The position numbers and the translations under genes were made by a program. A stretch of 35,856 nt of DNA. It comes from Gammaproteobacteria bacterium. GTDB lineage: Bacteria > Pseudomonadota > Gammaproteobacteria > Burkholderiales > Burkholderiaceae_D. Positions 33,389-35,856 of the stretch are shown here, in pieces (within the stretch, counting starts at the first letter, position 1; each line of letters begins with the position of its first letter). The stretch spans positions 1-35,856 of the forward strand of contig CAJCIC010000019.1 of NCBI GenBank assembly GCA_903970185.1, in the 5' to 3' direction. The notes under the pieces were generated by a model, which had not been told where the DNA came from, made no database searches, and saw only the letters and a program-made list of their open reading frames with translations.

Positions 33389-33416
33389 CGATCGATTTAC
33401 TCAAGGGATTGAAATC

Positions 33417-34157
33417 ATGGAACTGGCAAATCGAAGAACGCTGATCAAGGCAATGGGCGTTGCTTGGGGCATGGCCTTGAGCGGGACTCTTGCGCGCGCG
33501 CTGGCGAAGGCTCCGGCAACGCTCAAACCCGATGCGCAAAGCGCTTTGATCGTGGTTGACGTGCAGAACTGTTTCATCACCGGCGGCACGCTTGCGGTCA
33601 AGGGCGGCGAGGAGGTCGTGCCGGTGATCAACCATATCGCTGGCGCCTTTCAAAACGTGGTCATGACCCAGGACTGGCATACACCGGGACACGTTTCCTT
33701 CGCTTCAAGCCATGCGGGCAAGAAGCCCTTCGACATGATCCAGCTGCCCTACGGTCAGCAGGTCCTCTGGCCGGACCACTGCGTGCAGGGCACAGCCGAC
33801 GCCGAACTCGCTCACGACCTGAAAATTCCCCAGGCCGAGCTTGTGATTCGCAAGGGCTACCACAAGGATGTCGACAGCTACTCGGCATTTACCGAGGCCG
33901 ACGGCAAGACCTCGACCGGCCTTTCCGGATATCTGCGCGAGCGCGGCATCAAGACCATCTACATCGCGGGGCTTGCGACCGACTTTTGCGTTGCCTGGAC
34001 GGCGCTTGATGGGCGCAAGGCAGGATTTAGGGTGTTTGTCGTTGAAGATGCGTGCCGGGGCATCGACCTGAACGGCTCGGTTGCCAAGGCCTGGGCCGGC
34101 ATGGAAAAGGCCGGCGTCAAGCGCATCCAGTCTTCCGATATCGAGCTCGCCGCATGA
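33417..34157 (+). CDS. Exported nicotinamidase-like (isochorismatase-fold) amidohydrolase
   Basis: The 246-residue precursor has a twin-arginine-like leader (NRRTLIKAMGVAWGMALSGTLARALA), then the PncA fold. The cysteine hydrolase triad is complete: Asp48 (VVDVQNCF), Lys146 (IRKGYHK) and Cys191 (ATDFCVAWT), with the cis-peptide region before it. The metal site Asp86, His88 and His92 (TQDWHTPGH) is the PncA type, favouring nicotinamidase over isochorismatase. It would convert nicotinamide, or a related amide, to the acid plus ammonia outside the cytosol, feeding the ABC importer. ATG 33417 is used; the frame back to GTG 33372 is not needed. Cytosolic location is possible if the leader is not cleaved. 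Confidence 0.83.
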   Translation: MELANRRTLIKAMGVAWGMALSGTLARALAKAPATLKPDAQSALIVVDVQNCFITGGTLAVKGGEEVVPVINHIAGAFQNVVMTQDWHTPGHVSFASSHAGKKPFDMIQLPYGQQVLWPDHCVQGTADAELAHDLKIPQAELVIRKGYHKDVDSYSAFTEADGKTSTGLSGYLRERGIKTIYIAGLATDFCVAWTALDGRKAGFRVFVVEDACRGIDLNGSVAKAWAGMEKAGVKRIQSSDIELAA

Positions 34158-34260
34158 CCCCTCTTGCGCGAGACAGGCCTTGAGGTGAGCCGCAGGGGTA
34201 TCGGAAAGTGCATTGGGCGCTGCTGGCGACAGCAGTCATGTGTTTCACCCAGGAGGCGGC

Positions 34261-35460
34261 ATGGCCACTGAAATTGCAGGCGCTCGTTCGGGCAAGGTGC
34301 TGATTGAAAACATCGGTCTTCTTTTCTCGGGGGATCTGGCGCGACCGCTTCTTGATGCGGACACGATCGTGGTCAACGACGGCCACATCACGGCAATCGG
34401 TGCTCGCGCTGATTGCGATGGCGAGGGCGCTAAAACCGTCATCGACTGCAAGGGCGTGGCCCTTGCACCGGGGCTGATCGATTCCCACGTGCATCCGGTG
34501 TTTGGCGACTGGACGCCAAGACAGAACCAGCTGGGATGGATCGAGTCGAGCTTAAATGGCGGTGTGACGACCATGATCTCGGCAGGCGAAGTGCATCTGC
34601 CTGGCCGACCCCGTGACATCGTCGGTGTCAAGGCACTTGCGATTACTGCCCAGCGCGCCTTTGATGGCATGCGTGCGGCAGGCGTTGGCGGTGGCGTCAA
34701 GGTGCTCGCCGGTGCGCCCGTGATCGAGCGCGGCATGGTCGAATCCGATTTCAAGGAGCTCGCCGCTGCGGGCGTGACGCTGTTAGGCGAGATCGGGCTT
34801 GGCAGCGTCAAGGCGGGCAACGAAGCGCGCGAAATGGTCAGCTGGGCGCGACGCTACGGCATGCGTTCGACGATCCACACCGGCGGACCCTCGATTCCGG
34901 GATCGGGCTTGATCGACAAGGACGTCGTGCTCGAGGCCGACGCCGATATCATCGGCCATATGAACGGCGGTCACACCGCGCTTCCCTACCGGCAGGTGTG
35001 CGAGCTGTGCGAGAAGAGTACGCGCGGCATCGAGCTTGTGCATAACGGCAACGAGCGCATCGCGATTCTCGCTGCGCGCCACGCGAGCGAGCTTAACTGC
35101 CTGCACCGCGTCATGCTGGGCACCGACGGGCCAGCCGGTTCCGGCGTGCAGCCTTTGGGAATTTTGCGCATGATCGCGCTTCTGACGAGCTTGGCCGACG
35201 TACCGGCCGAAATCGCCATGTGTTTTGCGACCGGCAATACGGCGCGCCTCAGGGGATTGAAGCAGGGTCTGATTGAAGTCGGGCGACCGGCCGATTTCGT
35301 CTTCATGGATCGTGCCCAGCACACCGCCGGCAAGGATCTGATCGAGAGCCTGCAACTTGGCGATCTGCCAGGCATCGGCATGGTCATGATCGATGGGCTC
35401 GTGAAATGCCAGCGCAGCCGAAATACGCCGCCCGCGATCGCCGTCCCCGAAATTCGCTAG
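34261..35460 (+). CDS. ena: Enamidase (1,4,5,6-tetrahydro-6-oxonicotinate amidohydrolase)-like protein
   Basis: This 399-residue amidohydrolase-superfamily enzyme shows His76 and His78 (LIDSHVHP), a probable metal-bridging Glu177 (LLGEIG), His206 (TIHTGGPS), His233 (IGHMNGGHTA) and Asp289 (LGTDGPAG), the set expected for a two-metal site. The HTGG and GHMNGG blocks resemble enamidase of Eubacterium barkeri, an Fe-Zn enzyme that opens the reduced ring of 6-oxonicotinate to (S)-2-formylglutarate and ammonia. No signal peptide is seen, so it is cytosolic. ATG 34261 follows a strong AGGAGG site, making the start firm. It is the last recognisable pathway gene; substrate could differ if the cluster handles another N-heterocycle. 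Confidence 0.85.
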   Translation: MATEIAGARSGKVLIENIGLLFSGDLARPLLDADTIVVNDGHITAIGARADCDGEGAKTVIDCKGVALAPGLIDSHVHPVFGDWTPRQNQLGWIESSLNGGVTTMISAGEVHLPGRPRDIVGVKALAITAQRAFDGMRAAGVGGGVKVLAGAPVIERGMVESDFKELAAAGVTLLGEIGLGSVKAGNEAREMVSWARRYGMRSTIHTGGPSIPGSGLIDKDVVLEADADIIGHMNGGHTALPYRQVCELCEKSTRGIELVHNGNERIAILAARHASELNCLHRVMLGTDGPAGSGVQPLGILRMIALLTSLADVPAEIAMCFATGNTARLRGLKQGLIEVGRPADFVFMDRAQHTAGKDLIESLQLGDLPGIGMVMIDGLVKCQRSRNTPPAIAVPEIR

Positions 35461-35498
35461 GCGGACGATGCGAATTCGAAGTCCCGCGAATTGAAAGA

Positions 35499-35520
35499 GG
35501 CATACGAAGTTTCGTATGCC
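35499..35520. promoter_or_regulatory. 22-bp near-perfect palindrome after enamidase
   Basis: The ten-base arms GGCATACGAA and TTCGTATGCC are separated by GT, 39 bases after the enamidase stop. No T-tract follows on the plus strand. It may act as an operator for the downstream gene or as a transcript-end hairpin. Confidence 0.5.
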
Positions 35521-35578
35521 ACCTACAAGGACAATCGATTTCAGTTATTCGCCACAGCGACCATACTCGACTTGAGCG

Positions 35579-35593
35579 TGATGCACTGCATCA
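35579..35593. promoter_or_regulatory. 15-bp palindrome upstream of the exported small protein
   Basis: TGATGCACTGCATCA has perfect seven-base arms around a central C, 46 bases before the ATG of the last gene. It is in a position suited to an operator. No matching regulator is identified. Confidence 0.4.
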
Positions 35594-35639
35594 TGCGGCG
35601 CCTCTGAGCAGGCGCTCATCCACAAACGAAAGGCTGATC

Positions 35640-35856
35640 ATGAACACCAAACTTCTCTCCCTCGCCGTGCTTTCGGCATCGCTAGTTGCATCGCCTGCTT
35701 TTGCCGCAGGTGCAGATGCACCCTCTGCTCCGACCTTCGTTGCGAGCGCCGCGCCGGTGGTGCTAAGCCGTGCCGAAGTCAAGAATGAAGCCCGTCTGGC
35801 CGTGCTTTCGAATCAGATTCCCCGCGGCCAGCAAGCCTGGCCTGACGAAGCGGCGC
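35640..35856 (+). CDS. Small exported DUF4148-like protein (cut by window end)
   Basis: The first 72 residues are visible; the C-terminus lies beyond the window. It begins with a clear Sec signal (MNTKLLSLAVLSASLVASPAFA, cleavage near AFA-AGA), then an alanine/proline-rich stretch and LSRAEVKNEARLAVLSNQIPRG. This last part resembles the (T/S)RAxVxxE pattern of DUF4148, a family of short periplasmic proteins frequent in Burkholderiales. A weak AAAGG ribosome site precedes the ATG at 35640. Function is unknown, and there is no obvious tie to the catabolic cluster. Confidence 0.6.
   Translation, partial: MNTKLLSLAVLSASLVASPAFAAGADAPSAPTFVASAAPVVLSRAEVKNEARLAVLSNQIPRGQQAWPDEAA

Overview
The window is high-GC chromosomal DNA, most likely from a betaproteobacterium of the Burkholderiales. 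The evidence is the codon bias, the mix of TRAP and Liv-type ABC transporters, and a small exported DUF4148-like protein at the right edge, a family largely confined to that order. No rRNA, tRNA, CRISPR array, phage gene or transposase was seen. The first ~5.2 kb looks less GC-rich and less codon-biased than the right half.

Layout. Positions 1-138 are a heptanucleotide tandem array cut by the window edge. It is followed by an SDR/DoxX fusion overlapping a DUF2269 membrane protein (290-1998), and by a convergent 1058-residue CHASE4-PAS-GGDEF-EAL cyclic-di-GMP protein (2064-5240, minus). Two small VOC (glyoxalase-fold) proteins follow, the second with a twin-arginine leader. Next is a possible sugar-acid module (6732-11343): an OxlT-like MFS carrier, an IlvD/Edd dehydratase with all three [2Fe-2S] cysteines, and a second MFS carrier. 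A stretch of singletons (11677-16064) holds a PagL-type lipid A deacylase, a metallophosphoesterase, a RibD-C/DHFR-like reductase, a phospholipase-D lipoprotein and a GNAT acetyltransferase. An SDR dehydrogenase, a TRAP transporter (DctP plus fused DctQM) and a MAPEG protein occupy 16280-20478.

The most interesting part is 20500-35460, an apparent N-heterocycle (nicotinate-type) catabolic cluster. A divergent TetR regulator faces a 13-gene plus-strand cluster: FAD subunit and fused [2Fe-2S]/molybdopterin subunit of a molybdenum hydroxylase, 6-hydroxynicotinate reductase (Hnr), a UPF0280 protein with ApbE-like motifs, two tandem diverged AA_synth (DUF1185) proteins, a complete Liv-type ABC importer with fused permeases, a signal-bearing nicotinamidase-like hydrolase, and enamidase. 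Several genes overlap by 4-8 bases. Two 18-bp palindromes (ATGTAG-N6-CTACAT), 22 bp apart, lie between the TetR gene and the cluster and are the obvious operators. The inferred route is nicotinamide to nicotinate (exported amidase), uptake, 6-hydroxylation (Mo enzyme), ring reduction (Hnr), and hydrolytic ring opening to 2-formylglutarate plus ammonia (enamidase). No enzyme for 2-formylglutarate is recognisable downstream of the cluster.

The novel proposals are that UPF0280 is the flavin-attachment factor for Hnr, and that the AA_synth pair forms an uncharacterised component of this pathway. Both are inference. Gene-family calls rest on motifs read by eye; no database search was possible.
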